Positions 43,806 through 54,567 are shown, counted from the stretch's first letter. The stretch is DNA of 64,000 nucleotides from an uncultured Prevotellaceae bacterium (GCA_900318255.1 ONJX01000005.1:1-64000), one strand, 5' to 3'. Translations and numbers: made by a program. The notes: generated by a model not told the origin, from the sequence alone.

Positions 43806-45284
43806 AATTCGTCAACGCTCAAGAGTTCACGATAAGTAACAATCTGCTTCAGGGCTGCCTTGGTGTCGTCGAGGCGACGCACTGGGGTATTGTGAGGAGC
43901 AGTCTTCACGAGCTCGGGATTATCTTTGGCCTCAATGGCAATCTTCTTCATTACCTCAATGAACTCGTCGAGGGTCTCTTTGCTCTCGTTCTCGGGTGGC
44001 TCAATCATCATTGCCTCGTGGAACAGGAGAGGGAAGTAGATGGTGGGAGCGTGGAAGCCATAGTCGAGCAGGCGCTTGGCCACGTCGAGAGTGGTCACGC
44101 CTGTGCTCTTGTCCTTGAGGCCGTCGAAGACAAACTCGTGCTTGCACACACCGTCGAGGGGCAGTTCATAGTAATCTTTGAGCGACTCTTTCACATAGTT
44201 AGCGTTGAGCACAGCCAGAGGTCCCACGTTCTTAATCTCGTCACGACCCAGCGTGAGGATATAGGCATAGGCGCGCATTATCACACCAAAGTTGCCCAAG
44301 AACCCGCTGATAGAGCCTAACGAGTCCTCGCCATCCTCGATGTGATACCAGTAGATGCCGTCGGCAATCTCCTCGCGGGTGACGCGTGGGTTGGGGAGGA
44401 ACTTCTCCAAACCCTCACGCACTCCCACAGGACCGCTGCCAGGACCGCCGCCGCCATGAGGTGTTGAGAAGGTCTTGTGCAGGTTGATGTGCATGATGTC
44501 GAAGCCCAGGTCGCCAGGACGGCACTTGCCCAGCATGGGGTTGAGGTTGGCGCCGTCGTAGTACATCAAGCCGCCAGCCTCGTGCACGAGCTTGGCAATC
44601 TCGGCGATGTTGTGCTCAAAGATTCCCAGGGTGTTGGGGTTGGTCATCATCATGCCGGCGATGTTCTCGTCGAGAAGAGGCTTCAAGTCCTCCACATCGA
44701 CGGTGCCGTCGGGACGGCTCTTGACAACTACCACCTCAAGGCCGCACACAGCAGCGCTGGCGGGGTTGGTGCCGTGAGCGCTGTCGGGGATGATAACTTT
44801 CACGCGGTTAGGGTTGCCGTTAGCAAGATGATAGCTGCGCATTACCATCAAGCCAGTGAGCTCGCCATGAGCACCGGCATAGGGGTTAAGGGTAAACTCT
44901 TTCAGGCCCGAAAGCTCGGCGAGCGAGTGCTGCAAGTTGTAATACACTGCGAGAGCGCCTTGCACGTTCTCCTCGTCTTGCAGAGGATGAAGGCCAGTGA
45001 ACTCTGGCAGAGCGCACATCTGCTCGTTAATTTTGGGATTATACTTCATAGTGCACGATCCCAGAGGATAGAAGCCTGTGTCAACACCAAAGTTGTTGTT
45101 GCTCATGTTGGTGTAGTGGCGCACCACGGTCATCTCGTCAACTTCTGGTAGGCAAGGAGCCTCTTGGCGCATTAGAGAAGTGGGCAGGTCGGCGAGTTTA
45201 TACTCAGCGAGCTTGTTCTCGGGAAGGCTGTAGCCTTTGCGGCCCTCTTTTGAGAGCTCAAATATCAGTTTGCCATAGAAAGTG

Positions 45285-45292
<8 letters not shown>
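43802..45292 (-). CDS. gcvPB: Glycine dehydrogenase (decarboxylating) subunit 2
   Basis: 496 aa from the ATG at 45292 (MNNTFYGKLIFELS); upstream TTG starts would run into gcvPA. PLP-binding Lys is in INLHKTFSTPHGGGGPG. The P-protein decarboxylates glycine and passes the aminomethyl group to the lipoyl group of GcvH. Two-gene GcvPA/GcvPB arrangement is complete here. Overlaps gcvPA by 8 bp. Confidence 0.95.
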
Positions 45293-46640
<1,348 letters not shown>

Positions 46641-46682
46641 TGTTTGTTGTTAGGTGTGATTTTGTTGTTTTTTAATTGAGAA

Positions 46683-46722
46683 AAGCCAAGGGCCAGGCAC
46701 ATCGGTGCCGGCCACTTGGCTT
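46683..46722 (-). other. Very strong hairpin between gcvH and gcvPA
   Basis: AAGCCAAG (46683-46690) pairs with CTTGGCTT (46715-46722), GGCC with GGCC inside, then GGCAC with GTGCC around a 4-base loop: 17 pairs with one bulged A on each side. On the minus strand a short T-run (TTTTCTC) follows. It may act as a partial terminator or as an RNA-stability or processing element that sets GcvT/GcvH output above GcvP/Lpd. Confidence 0.65.
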
Positions 46723-46740
46723 AGATTGATGAGTTGTGTG

Positions 46741-47121
46741 TTACTCGTTGATGAAAGCCTTGTAGGCAGCTGCATCCATCAGGCCATCGAGCTCGCTCTT
46801 GTCGCTGAGCTCCACCTTGATGATCCAGTTCTCAAAAGCGTCCTTATTGATCAAGCCAGGCTCGTCGTCAAGAGCCTCGTTCACCTCAACCACGGTGCCG
46901 CTCACGGGGCTTACCAGGTCGCTGGCGGCCTTCACGCTCTCTACTGCGCCAAAGTCCTCGCCTGCCTCTACCTCGTCGTCCACCTCGGGCATGTCAACGT
47001 AAACCACGTTGCCAAGCTCGTGCTGTGCATAGTCGGTGATACCTACATAGCCAAAGTCGCCTTCAACTTTTACAAACTCGTGTGACTCGCTGTAATAGAG
47101 TCCGTCAATAATTTTACTCAT
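46741..47121 (-). CDS. gcvH: Glycine cleavage system H protein
   Basis: 126 aa. The lipoyl-Lys lies in ESVKAASDLVSPVSGTV near residue 62, with VGITDYAQHELGNVVYVDMP upstream. Carries the aminomethyl intermediate between P-, T- and L-proteins. Lipoylation may depend on the ligase at 49.1-50.1 kb. Slightly acidic, cytoplasmic. Confidence 0.96.
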   Translation of the reverse strand: MSKIIDGLYYSESHEFVKVEGDFGYVGITDYAQHELGNVVYVDMPEVDDEVEAGEDFGAVESVKAASDLVSPVSGTVVEVNEALDDEPGLINKDAFENWIIKVELSDKSELDGLMDAAAYKAFINE

Positions 47122-47207
47122 AGTTGTATAAAAAATATGTTATGGAATATGTTTATGCTTTCCTAGTTATCTAGTTTACTTAACACTTAACACTCATTAC
47201 TTATCAC

Positions 47208-48302
47208 TTACTTCTTGTAGCTCTTGTCGTGGAATTTCTTTTTAACGACAGTTGCGTCGAAGTATTTCTTGCGGATGTGAACCTTGAGGGCGGTGCCAAG
47301 CTTGCTATAGGCAGCATCGACGAGGGCCACAGCAATGCTCTTGTCAACCGAGATGCCGCGGTAGCCAGTGGTGACGTAGCCCACGGGCTCCTCGTTCTCG
47401 TTGCACACCTCATAGCCGTGACGAGGAATGGCCTTGTCGTGCAGTTCCAGGCCCACGAGTTTCTTGGGAGCGCCCTCGGCCTTTTGTTGTGCACACACTT
47501 CCTTGCCTATGAAGTCGTCCTTGTCAAGTTTCACAAAGAAGCCGAAACCTGCCATGATGGGGGTGATGTCTTGTGTGAGCTCGTCGCCATAGAGTGGCAG
47601 TCCCACCTCAAAGCGCAGGGTGTCGCGGCAGCCCAGTCCGCAAGGCTGAACGCCAGCTTGGATGAGCATGTCCCACATGTCGCGAATGGTATCGTGGCTT
47701 GCATAAACCTCAAAGCCGTCCTCGCCAGTGTAGCCAGTGCGGCTCACAATCATCTTGTCGCCATTGTAGTCAACACACTTGAAGGTGTAGAAAGTGAGGT
47801 CGCTGCAGTCGAGGCTGAGCACTTCGAGCATAGTCTTCTCGGCCTCGGGACCTTGAATGGCAATCTGACCGTAGCTCTCGCTTTGGTTGTCAACTTTCAC
47901 GTCAAACTTAGCTGCCTGCTCGTTGATCCAAGCCACGTCCTTGTCGATGTTGGCAGCGTTGATAACGAGGAAGTAATCGTTCTCGCCCATAGTGTAAACC
48001 AGCAGGTCGTCAACGGTGCCGCCAGTGGGGTAGAGCATCATGCCATACTGGATGCCACCCACCTCCATCTTGGTGATGTCGTTGGTGAAGATGTAGTTGA
48101 CAAACTTTTGAGCCTCGGGGCCGGTGATGCGCACCTCGCCCATGTGAGAGACGTCAAACACGCCAACAGCATTGCGCACTGCGTTGTGTTCCTCTACTAT
48201 ACCCTTGTACTGAATGGGCATATCAAAACCGCCAAAGGGGCTCATCAGGGCTCCCAAGGCCACATGCTTGTCGTGCAGACAAGTTACTTTGTTTTCACTC
48301 AT
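47208..48302 (-). CDS. gcvT: Aminomethyltransferase (T-protein)
   Basis: 364 aa. GVFDVSHMGEVRITGPEAQKF and the tetrahydrofolate-site NDITKM region, GYTGEDGFEVY, LGCRDTLRFEVGLPLYG. It transfers the methylene unit from aminomethyl-GcvH to tetrahydrofolate, releasing ammonia. First gene of the operon; a leader hairpin and promoter lie upstream. The 86-bp gap to gcvH contains a CACTTAA-type short tandem repeat (about 47178-47205). Confidence 0.95.
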   Translation of the reverse strand: MSENKVTCLHDKHVALGALMSPFGGFDMPIQYKGIVEEHNAVRNAVGVFDVSHMGEVRITGPEAQKFVNYIFTNDITKMEVGGIQYGMMLYPTGGTVDDLLVYTMGENDYFLVINAANIDKDVAWINEQAAKFDVKVDNQSESYGQIAIQGPEAEKTMLEVLSLDCSDLTFYTFKCVDYNGDKMIVSRTGYTGEDGFEVYASHDTIRDMWDMLIQAGVQPCGLGCRDTLRFEVGLPLYGDELTQDITPIMAGFGFFVKLDKDDFIGKEVCAQQKAEGAPKKLVGLELHDKAIPRHGYEVCNENEEPVGYVTTGYRGISVDKSIAVALVDAAYSKLGTALKVHIRKKYFDATVVKKKFHDKSYKK

Positions 48303-48368
48303 AATAGTTGTTTTAAGAGATATAAAGTAATATTAAATTGTTAATCAATTAGTTATGTTTTGAAAATA

Positions 48369-48420
48369 GAGGCTTGAGAACTCTGGAAGTGGAGCAAGCC
48401 TCATTTTCTCCACAAAAGTA
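48369..48420 (-). promoter_or_regulatory. Promoter and 5' hairpin of the glycine cleavage operon
   Basis: On the minus strand, TACTTTTG (48420-48413) matches TAnnTTTG. A few bases later GAGGCTTG (48402-48395) pairs with CAAGCCTC (48376-48369) around an 18-nt loop, so the transcript would begin almost directly with an 8-bp stem. A clear upstream TTTG is missing. No glycine riboswitch is visible. Confidence 0.5.
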
Positions 48421-48537
48421 CATAATAAAAATGAGATAAAATAATTTAAGCTAAAAAAATTAATATTATTTATTAACAATCACAACACAAAAAAACTCGC
48501 CACTATAGTATGGCGAGTGATAATCATTCTATATTTA

Positions 48538-48819
48538 CTACTTATCGTCGTAGTGCCCATAGGCTGTGAGGACAATAACAACAACTTCAGTCTCAAAAAC
48601 ACGATAAACTAATCTGTGTTTTTTTGTGATTTGTCGGCTCCATCGTCCCTCGGGCAAGCCCTTGAGTGGCTCAGGATGACCAATTCCTGTCTTTGGATGT
48701 GTTCTAAGTTCGTCAATTAAACGCTGAACCTTAGCAAATGTCTTAGGTTCATGTTTCGCAAGTTTTGCGAGGCCTATATTTGCCTCGGGTGTGAATCTCA
48801 CCTCATATAGCATAGCCAC
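48538..48819 (-). CDS. Toxin of the Txe/YoeB family
   Basis: 93 aa. The family is shown by HPKTGIGHPEPLKG, WSRQITKKHRLVYRV and the C-terminal TAYGHYDDK with the catalytic His-Tyr. YoeB toxins cut mRNA at the ribosomal A site. The start overlaps the antitoxin's 3' end by 17 bp, so it is translated from the same message. Two-gene operon with a perfect promoter. Confidence 0.9.
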   Translation of the reverse strand: MAMLYEVRFTPEANIGLAKLAKHEPKTFAKVQRLIDELRTHPKTGIGHPEPLKGLPEGRWSRQITKKHRLVYRVFETEVVVIVLTAYGHYDDK

Positions 48820-49060
48820 ATCGTTTTAGCATGTCGGATAAAGATTCTCCTGGTAACAGAGTGGTGTATTCTCCTTTTGCATATTGAGACTCAGCTTCCT
48901 CAATATGCTTAAAGAACTCCTCCTTTGTCATCTCGGTGGGGTCATTTTTCTTTGCTACAAGCTTTTTCAAATATTTGGCGAGCTGTTTCATGAGCTTCTC
49001 GTCATCGGCAATCTCAGCCATGTCACGAAAAATTTGGACATTTATTTCACTTGATGTCAT
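48803..49060 (-). CDS. Antitoxin partner of the YoeB-like toxin
   Basis: 85 aa from the ATG at 49060, 30 bp past the promoter -7 element; a longer frame from 49120 would start upstream of the promoter. Basic middle (KQLAKYLKKLVAKKN) followed by an acidic C-terminal KEEFFKHIEEAESQYAKGE that probably wraps the toxin. I see no clear YefM/Phd opening, so the DNA-binding type is uncertain; gene order and overlap identify it as the antitoxin. Confidence 0.8.
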   Translation of the reverse strand: MTSSEINVQIFRDMAEIADDEKLMKQLAKYLKKLVAKKNDPTEMTKEEFFKHIEEAESQYAKGEYTTLLPGESLSDMLKRCGYAI

Positions 49061-49089
49061 AACTATTACATTGTTTTGATTTCTGAGTG

Positions 49090-49121
49090 CAAAATTACTC
49101 ATAATTAGTGAAAAAAACAAA
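49090..49121 (-). promoter_or_regulatory. Promoter of the toxin-antitoxin operon
   Basis: On the minus strand TTTG (49121-49118), 20 bp, TAATTTTG (49097-49090). The -7 element is 30 bp before the antitoxin ATG. Overlaps the 3' end of the divergent-strand-free spacer after lplA. Confidence 0.65.
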
Positions 49122-50123
49122 CTAAAGTTCTAGGTTTTTATTCGCAAACAACAAGTTCAGCAATTGCTCTTGAGCGAGGTTCATTATCACCCTTGAGATG
49201 TTCAAATCACTCAATGCTTTTTCTATCTCGGTCTCAGTGAATTGGCAGCCTTTTAGGCGGGAGGTTATGCTGTCGATATCTCCCAGGAGGAAGAAGTCGC
49301 CGGCGATGTTGATGTCGCGGATGATGTTGTGATTCAGCTCTAAGCTGATGTGGAATTCACCCACGCCGTCGAGGCGGCCTGTGCGCTCCATGTTGCAGCG
49401 CGGGTTGTTGCCCAGGATGAACTCGGGGGTGAGGTAGGTGCGCTCGATGTGCTTGATGGCTGCTATGTCGCTGTCGCCGAGCATTATCTCTCCATCGCAC
49501 AGGGTGCTGTGGGCGTGTTGCTCAAACTCCTCGATGCTCATTGTGAGGTAGCGGTTGAGCGTGGTGATGTGGCTCTTAACGCTTTTCACCCCTTTGGAGT
49601 CGAGTTTTGTTGCCGATGGCGTGATGGCTCGCAGCATGTTTTCCATATTGGTGTCATAGAGCATGGTGCCATGCACGATGCTCACGCCTGGCAGGTGATA
49701 GAAGGCGTTGCCGCTCACCTTGCGCCCCTCGACCATGATGTCGTTGCGGCTCGTGTCGCTAGCGTCAAGCCCCAAGTCCTTGAGCATCGCCACGATGGCG
49801 TGGGTGTAGCGTGCAAATGTGGTGGTCACATCGTCGCTGCGGGTGATGTAGCTGAACATAAGGTTATCCATGTCGGCATAGACGCACCCACCACCGCTCT
49901 TGCGGCGGTAATACTCGATGCCGTGCTCCTTGCAGTAGGCCACGTTAACCTCGCTGTCGATGAGCTGGTTGCGGCCAAAAATCACAGTGGGTCTCACTCG
50001 CCAAGTAAAGAAAAGCTCGTCGATGCTTTTGTTGTCTTTGAGCAACTGTGCAGCATGCTCCTCCATGGCAAGATAGAACGTGAGTCGCCGCACCTTGTCA
50101 TTGGGTAATTTCAGGTATTTCAT
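49122..50123 (-). CDS. lplA: Lipoate-protein ligase A
   Basis: 333 aa from the ATG at 50123, 24 bp past a perfect promoter. VIFGRNQLIDSEVN, RRKSGGGCVYADMDNLMFSY (RRxSGGGxVYHD-like lipoate pocket) and GRKVSGNAFYHLPGVSIVHGT are the LplA hallmarks. It attaches free lipoate to lipoyl domains with ATP; the neighbouring GcvH is an obvious target. The last 80 residues form the C-terminal accessory domain. Confidence 0.92.
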   Translation of the reverse strand: MKYLKLPNDKVRRLTFYLAMEEHAAQLLKDNKSIDELFFTWRVRPTVIFGRNQLIDSEVNVAYCKEHGIEYYRRKSGGGCVYADMDNLMFSYITRSDDVTTTFARYTHAIVAMLKDLGLDASDTSRNDIMVEGRKVSGNAFYHLPGVSIVHGTMLYDTNMENMLRAITPSATKLDSKGVKSVKSHITTLNRYLTMSIEEFEQHAHSTLCDGEIMLGDSDIAAIKHIERTYLTPEFILGNNPRCNMERTGRLDGVGEFHISLELNHNIIRDINIAGDFFLLGDIDSITSRLKGCQFTETEIEKALSDLNISRVIMNLAQEQLLNLLFANKNLEL

Positions 50124-50146
50124 AGTATGTTTTCTAAATAATTGTT

Positions 50147-50179
50147 CAAAGTTAAGCATTTTTCCTTTAATGCATCAAA
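50147..50179 (-). promoter_or_regulatory. Promoter of lplA
   Basis: Minus strand TTTG (50179-50176), 21 bp, TAACTTTG (50154-50147), 24 bp before the lplA ATG. It lies back to back with a TATCTTTG (50249-50256) on the plus strand for the surface protein gene. Confidence 0.65.
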
Positions 50180-50248
50180 ATTTTCGGAAAAAGGAGAGAT
50201 TTTTGCGATAAGTTGAGCGTTTTTTATCAAATATCCCCAAAAAGTAGT

Positions 50249-50256
50249 TATCTTTG
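50249..50256 (+). promoter_or_regulatory. -7 element of the LRR surface protein gene
   Basis: TATCTTTG, a frequent form of TAnnTTTG, lies 41 bp before the ATG at 50297. No TTTG at the right distance upstream. Confidence 0.5.
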
Positions 50257-50296
50257 CAAAAATCGCAAAATAACAATCAATTAAAAATACATACAC

Positions 50297-52158
50297 ATGA
50301 AAACAAGACTACTTGCATTTCTTTTATTGATAATGGCAGCAGCGATGCATGCCAGTGCTTACGACTTTATGGTCAATGGCTTGTGCTATAATTTTAATGA
50401 TGACGGAACGAGCGTCACGGTGACATATCAAAACTCCACACAGCCTTATTATTCAAACCTTAGCAGTTCACTGACAATCCCATCAAGTGTCACCTACAAT
50501 GGCAAGACTTACGCAGTGACCTCAATTGGCGACCAAGCCTTCCGTCAGTGCTTTGGTTTGAGGTCGGTAACAATCCCAAATTCAGTGACCTCAATAGGTG
50601 AAGAGGCCTTTTATTTTAGCCATGGCATTACTTCGTTAACCATGGGTAATTCAGTGACCTCTATAGGCAGATCTTGTTTCAATAATTGTCGAAGTTTAAC
50701 TACAATATTTATTCCAAGCTCGGTGACCGAGATTGGCTATAGTGCCTTTTATGCTTGTGAAAGTTTGACACGAGTAGATATAACCAGTCTTGCTGCTTGG
50801 TGCAATATCAATTTTCTCAATGATTTTGCAAATCCCTTATATTGGGCTAAGAATCTATATCTAAACGGGACAAAGATTACCCATCTCTCGATTCCAAGTA
50901 CTGTGACAAAAATCAAAGCAAATGCATTTGTTTGTGATACATGTCTGACACAAGTGACAATCCCAAGTTCGGTGATAGAGATGGGTAGCAACACATTCTA
51001 TAACTGCACTAACTTGACACGTGTCAACATCAGCGACCTTACCGCATGGTGCAATATCAACTTCCCAAACTCCACATCTAATCCATTATACTATGGCAAG
51101 AACCTCTATCTAAACAGCACCAAAGTCACCAATCTCACGATTCCGAGTGGTGTGACCAGTATCAAGAATTATGTTTTTGATGGCTGCACATCGATAACAA
51201 AAGTTACCATTCCAAATTCGGTGACCTCGATTGGCAACTATGCTTTCAGTGGCTGCACTGGCATGACGCAGGTGACCATGGGCAATGCGGTGAACTCAGT
51301 TGGCTCTTCGGCATTCAGCAATTGCATTGGTTTGACTAAAGTGAACATCAGCGATGTTGCCGCTTGGTGCAATATCGATTTTGCTGATAACACAAGCAAC
51401 CCATTAAATAATGCTCAAAATCTATACTTGAATAACAGCAAGATAACACATCTTGAGATACCTGAGGGAGTGACTAAGATAAAGAAATATGTGTTCTACA
51501 AATGCTCTGGCTTGGAAACAGCTAAAATCCCCAACTCGGTGACCGAAATTGGCGACTGCGCTTTTAGACTTTGTGGCGGTTTGACAAAGGTCAATATACC
51601 CAATTCATTGACAACAATCGGATTTTACACATTTAGGGATTGCTCAAGTTTGTTGTCTATCAGTATCCCCAACTCGGTGACAGCCATCGGGACTGCACCT
51701 TTTGAAAATTGCACAAGTCTGGAATCGGTGACAATCCCCGGCTCGGTGACAAAGATTGAGAACTGGGCATTCAATGGCTGTAGCAATCTCAACGTGGCGG
51801 TGTCAAAGATAAGTAACCCACAGGACGTGACCTATACTAACAGCAGCACTTCAAACCGCATTTTCAGTGGCATCCCCGCGACAAGCACGCTCTACGTCCC
51901 AAAGGTACTACCGACAAGTACCTCCTTGAGCAGTATGGCGACAAGCCCAACCCATGGCTGGCATTTGGCAATGTGCTGGAACTCATTGATGGTGACGTGA
52001 ACATCGACGGGCAAATCACCAGTGCCGATGTCACGGCAATCTACAACTGCCTGCTCGATGACGACAACAGCTACATCGCCACTTGCGACATCAACGGTGA
52101 CGGCAACATCACCGCCGCTGATGTCACAGCCATCTACAATATGCTCTTGGGAGAATAA
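50297..52158 (+). pseudogene. BspA-like leucine-rich repeat surface protein, frameshifted near the end
   Basis: A signal peptide (MKTRLLAFLLLIMAAAMHASA) is followed by about 12 LRR units of the BspA/TpLRR type, each with the pattern 'IPNSVTSIGxxAFxxCxxLxxV'. At about 51904 the expected VPKGTTDKYLLEQYGDKPN breaks: one G seems lost from a GGG, shifting into an early stop at 52000, while the correct frame goes on through two dockerin-like EF-hand motifs (DVNIDGQITSADVTAIYN and DINGDGNITAADVTAIYN) to 52158. Such proteins sit on the cell surface and bind host or matrix partners. Real phase variant, pseudogene or sequencing error cannot be told apart. Confidence 0.85.
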
Positions 52159-52161
52159 TAT

Positions 52162-52210
52162 AGTTCACAGTTCATAGTTCATAGTTCACATTTCTCAGTT
52201 CATAGTTTAT
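52162..52210. repeat. Short tandem repeat, GTTCAYA family
   Basis: Seven-base units GTTCACA, GTTCATA, GTTCATA, GTTCACA follow each other after the LRR gene, then decay. The same family recurs at 53548-53570. No gene or clear promoter is formed by it. Confidence 0.6.
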
Positions 52211-52359
52211 ATTTGAGTTGCAACAATTTGTTGTGATTTTGTTGTTCATGTTGTTTGATGTGGCGGTAGAACAGATTCGGGATGTTGTCTTCGGGTTGTG
52301 ACAAACTTTAATTTTGTTGAAATTTTTCAAAACATTGTGGTTGTTTCAGAATAATGTTG

Positions 52360-52367
52360 TATCTTCG
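52360..52367 (+). promoter_or_regulatory. Candidate -7 element of galK
   Basis: TATCTTCG, one base off TAnnTTTG, 48 bp before the galK ATG, with ATTG and GTTG further upstream as possible -33 elements. Confidence 0.4.
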
Positions 52368-52415
52368 TGCAATCTTTGTAAACGTAGAGTAAAAACACCA
52401 AAAACTATATCACAA

Positions 52416-53546
52416 ATGAAAGAGAAAATCATCGCTTTGTTCAAGGATCGCTTTGGCGAGGAACCGGTGATGTATGCATCATCGGGCCGCATTAATCTGA
52501 TTGGAGAGCACACCGACTACAACGGAGGCTTCGTGTTCCCTGGAGCAATAGACAAATGTATCATGGCAGGCATCAAGGAGAACGGCACCGACAAGGTGCG
52601 CGTGTATAGTGCCGACCTCGACGCTTACACCGAGTTTGGCCTCAACGAGGAGGACAAGCCCGGGGAGCAGTGGGCATGCTACGTCTTTGGCGTGTGCCGC
52701 GAGACCATCAAGCGTGGCGGCACAGTCAGGGGCTTTGACGCCGTGTTTGCCGGCAATGTGCCTCTGGGCGCTGGCCTGTCGTCATCGGCAGCCCTGGAGT
52801 CGTGCTTCGCCTTCGCCCTGAACGATATGTTCAACGATAATAAAATCGACAAGTTTGAGCTTGCCAAGATTGGCCAGAGCACCGAGCACAACTACTGCGG
52901 CGTGAACTGCGGCATCATGGACCAGTTTGCCTCGGTATTTGGCAAGAAAGACCACCTCATGCGCCTCGACTGTCGCTCGCTAGAATACAAATACTACCCA
53001 TTCGATGCTAAGGGCTACAAACTGGTGCTGCTCGACTCTAGAGTGAAGCATGAGCTCGTTGACTCGCCCTACAACAAGCGCCGTGAGTCGTGCGAGCGCG
53101 TGGCAGCCACCCTGGGCGTGGAGACCCTACGCGACGCCTCGATGGAAATGCTTGAGGCCGCCCGCGACAAGATTAGCGACGAGGACTACAAGCGCGCCGT
53201 TTATGTCATTGGCGAGAAGCAACGCGTGCTTGACGTGTGCGACGCACTTGAGCGTGGCGACTTTGAGACAGTGGGCCGTTGCATGTATGAGACTCACCAT
53301 GGCTTGAGCAAAGACTACGAGGTGAGCTGCGTAGAGCTCGACTACCTCAACGACATAGCCCGCGAGTGTGGTGTCACTGGCTCGCGCATCATGGGTGGCG
53401 GTTTTGGCGGCTGCACCATCAACCTGGTCAAAGACGAGCTGCACGACAAGTTCATCGCTACCGCCTGCGAGAAGTTTAATGAGAAATATGGCCACGAGCC
53501 CAGAGTTTATGAGGTAATCATCAGCGACGGCGCCCGCCGAGTATAG
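52416..53546 (+). CDS. galK: Galactokinase
   Basis: 376 aa from the ATG at 52416 (MKEKIIALFKDRFGEEP). Galactokinase signature GRINLIGEHTDYNGG near residue 26, ATP-binding VPLGAGLSSSAALESC near 114 and MGGGFGGCTINLV near 327, all GHMP-kinase marks. It phosphorylates galactose to galactose 1-phosphate. The nucleotidyltransferase next door may use that product. Followed by GTTCAYA and CACTTAA type repeats. Confidence 0.94.
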   Translation: MKEKIIALFKDRFGEEPVMYASSGRINLIGEHTDYNGGFVFPGAIDKCIMAGIKENGTDKVRVYSADLDAYTEFGLNEEDKPGEQWACYVFGVCRETIKRGGTVRGFDAVFAGNVPLGAGLSSSAALESCFAFALNDMFNDNKIDKFELAKIGQSTEHNYCGVNCGIMDQFASVFGKKDHLMRLDCRSLEYKYYPFDAKGYKLVLLDSRVKHELVDSPYNKRRESCERVAATLGVETLRDASMEMLEAARDKISDEDYKRAVYVIGEKQRVLDVCDALERGDFETVGRCMYETHHGLSKDYEVSCVELDYLNDIARECGVTGSRIMGGGFGGCTINLVKDELHDKFIATACEKFNEKYGHEPRVYEVIISDGARRV

Positions 53547-53645
53547 TTCATAGTTCACAGTTCATAGTTGGATCCATTCTTTCCACTTTCCAACGCGCCG
53601 CAGGCGCTCACTTAACACTTAAAACTTTAAACTTAACACTTAATA
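53547..53645. repeat. GTTCAYA and CACTTAA short tandem repeats
   Basis: Two 7-base families in one spacer: GTTCATA/GTTCACA/GTTCATA at about 53548-53570, and CACTTAA, CACTTAA, AACTTTAA, ACTTAA, CACTTAA at about 53610-53645. The second also occurs between gcvT and gcvH (47178-47205). Confidence 0.55.
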
Positions 53646-53646
53646 A

Positions 53647-54549
53647 ATGAAACCTACATTATTTGTTCTTGCTGCGGGAATGGGGAGCCGTTATGGCGGT
53701 CTCAAGCAGCTCGATGGCCTGGGCCCTCATGGTGAGACCATCATGGACTATTCAATCTACGATGCCATCCAGAGCGGATTTGGCAAAGTGGTGTTTGTAA
53801 TTCGTCGCGACTTCGAGCAGGAGTTCCGCGAGAAGATACTTTCTAAATATGAGAGCAAGATTCCCACCGAGGTGGTGTTCCAGTCGGTTGACGCACTGCC
53901 CGAGGGTTTCACTTGTCCCGAAGACCGCACCAAGCCCTGGGGCACTAATCATGCCGTGCTAATGGGCAAGGACGTGATTAAAGAGCCGTTTGCCGTGATC
54001 AACAGCGACGACTTCTATGGCCGCAATTCCTTTGAGGTGCTGGGCAAAGCGCTGAGCGAGCTTCCCGAGGGCAGCCACGACCGCTACTTCATGGTGGGCT
54101 TTAACGTGGGCAACACCATGAGCGAGAGCGGCACAGTGTCGCGCGGTGTGTGCGAGACCAAGAATGGCCTTCTCCAGAGTGTGGTGGAGCGCACCAAGAT
54201 TGGATATGACGAGAACCACGATATCATTTTCACCGAGGGCGACCTCGTGGAGAAGCTAGAACCCACCACCCCCGTGTCTATGAACTTCTGGGGCTTTACT
54301 CCCGATTATTTCGAGCATAGCCAGAAGTCGTTTGTCAACTTCCTCAACCATAGCATTAACGTTCCCAAGAGCGAGTTCTTCATCCCCATTGTGGTGAGCG
54401 AGCTGGTGGAGAGCGGTCAATCTACCGTTGAGGTGCTGCGCACCGACTCTAAGTGGTTTGGCGTGACCTACAGCGAGGATCGTCCTGCCGTGGTCGAGAA
54501 GTTCGCCGAGTTGCACCGCCAGGGCATTTATCCTGAAAAGATGTTCTAA
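53647..54549 (+). CDS. Sugar nucleotidyltransferase
   Basis: 300 aa. LAAGMGSRYGGLKQLDGLGPHGE is the nucleotide-binding motif of sugar-1-phosphate nucleotidyltransferases (GMGSRYGG with the catalytic Lys), and FAVINSDDFYG the metal-binding Asp. It makes an NDP-sugar from NTP and a sugar-1-phosphate. Position after galK in the same direction suggests galactose-1-phosphate as substrate, replacing GalT; that is inference. The C-terminal extension is about 60 aa longer than RmlA. Confidence 0.82.
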   Translation: MKPTLFVLAAGMGSRYGGLKQLDGLGPHGETIMDYSIYDAIQSGFGKVVFVIRRDFEQEFREKILSKYESKIPTEVVFQSVDALPEGFTCPEDRTKPWGTNHAVLMGKDVIKEPFAVINSDDFYGRNSFEVLGKALSELPEGSHDRYFMVGFNVGNTMSESGTVSRGVCETKNGLLQSVVERTKIGYDENHDIIFTEGDLVEKLEPTTPVSMNFWGFTPDYFEHSQKSFVNFLNHSINVPKSEFFIPIVVSELVESGQSTVEVLRTDSKWFGVTYSEDRPAVVEKFAELHRQGIYPEKMF

Positions 54550-54567
54550 CACTCATCATGCGTGGCA

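Noticed and set aside
47229..48344. 371-aa open frame on the plus strand opposite gcvT
   Set aside because: Shadow of the GC-biased third positions of gcvT, which is a clear family member on the other strand; the translation is low-complexity, rich in V, H and L.
48303..48537. Glycine riboswitch upstream of gcvT
   Set aside because: No tandem aptamer-like cores are visible; only a simple 5' stem and AT-rich spacer.
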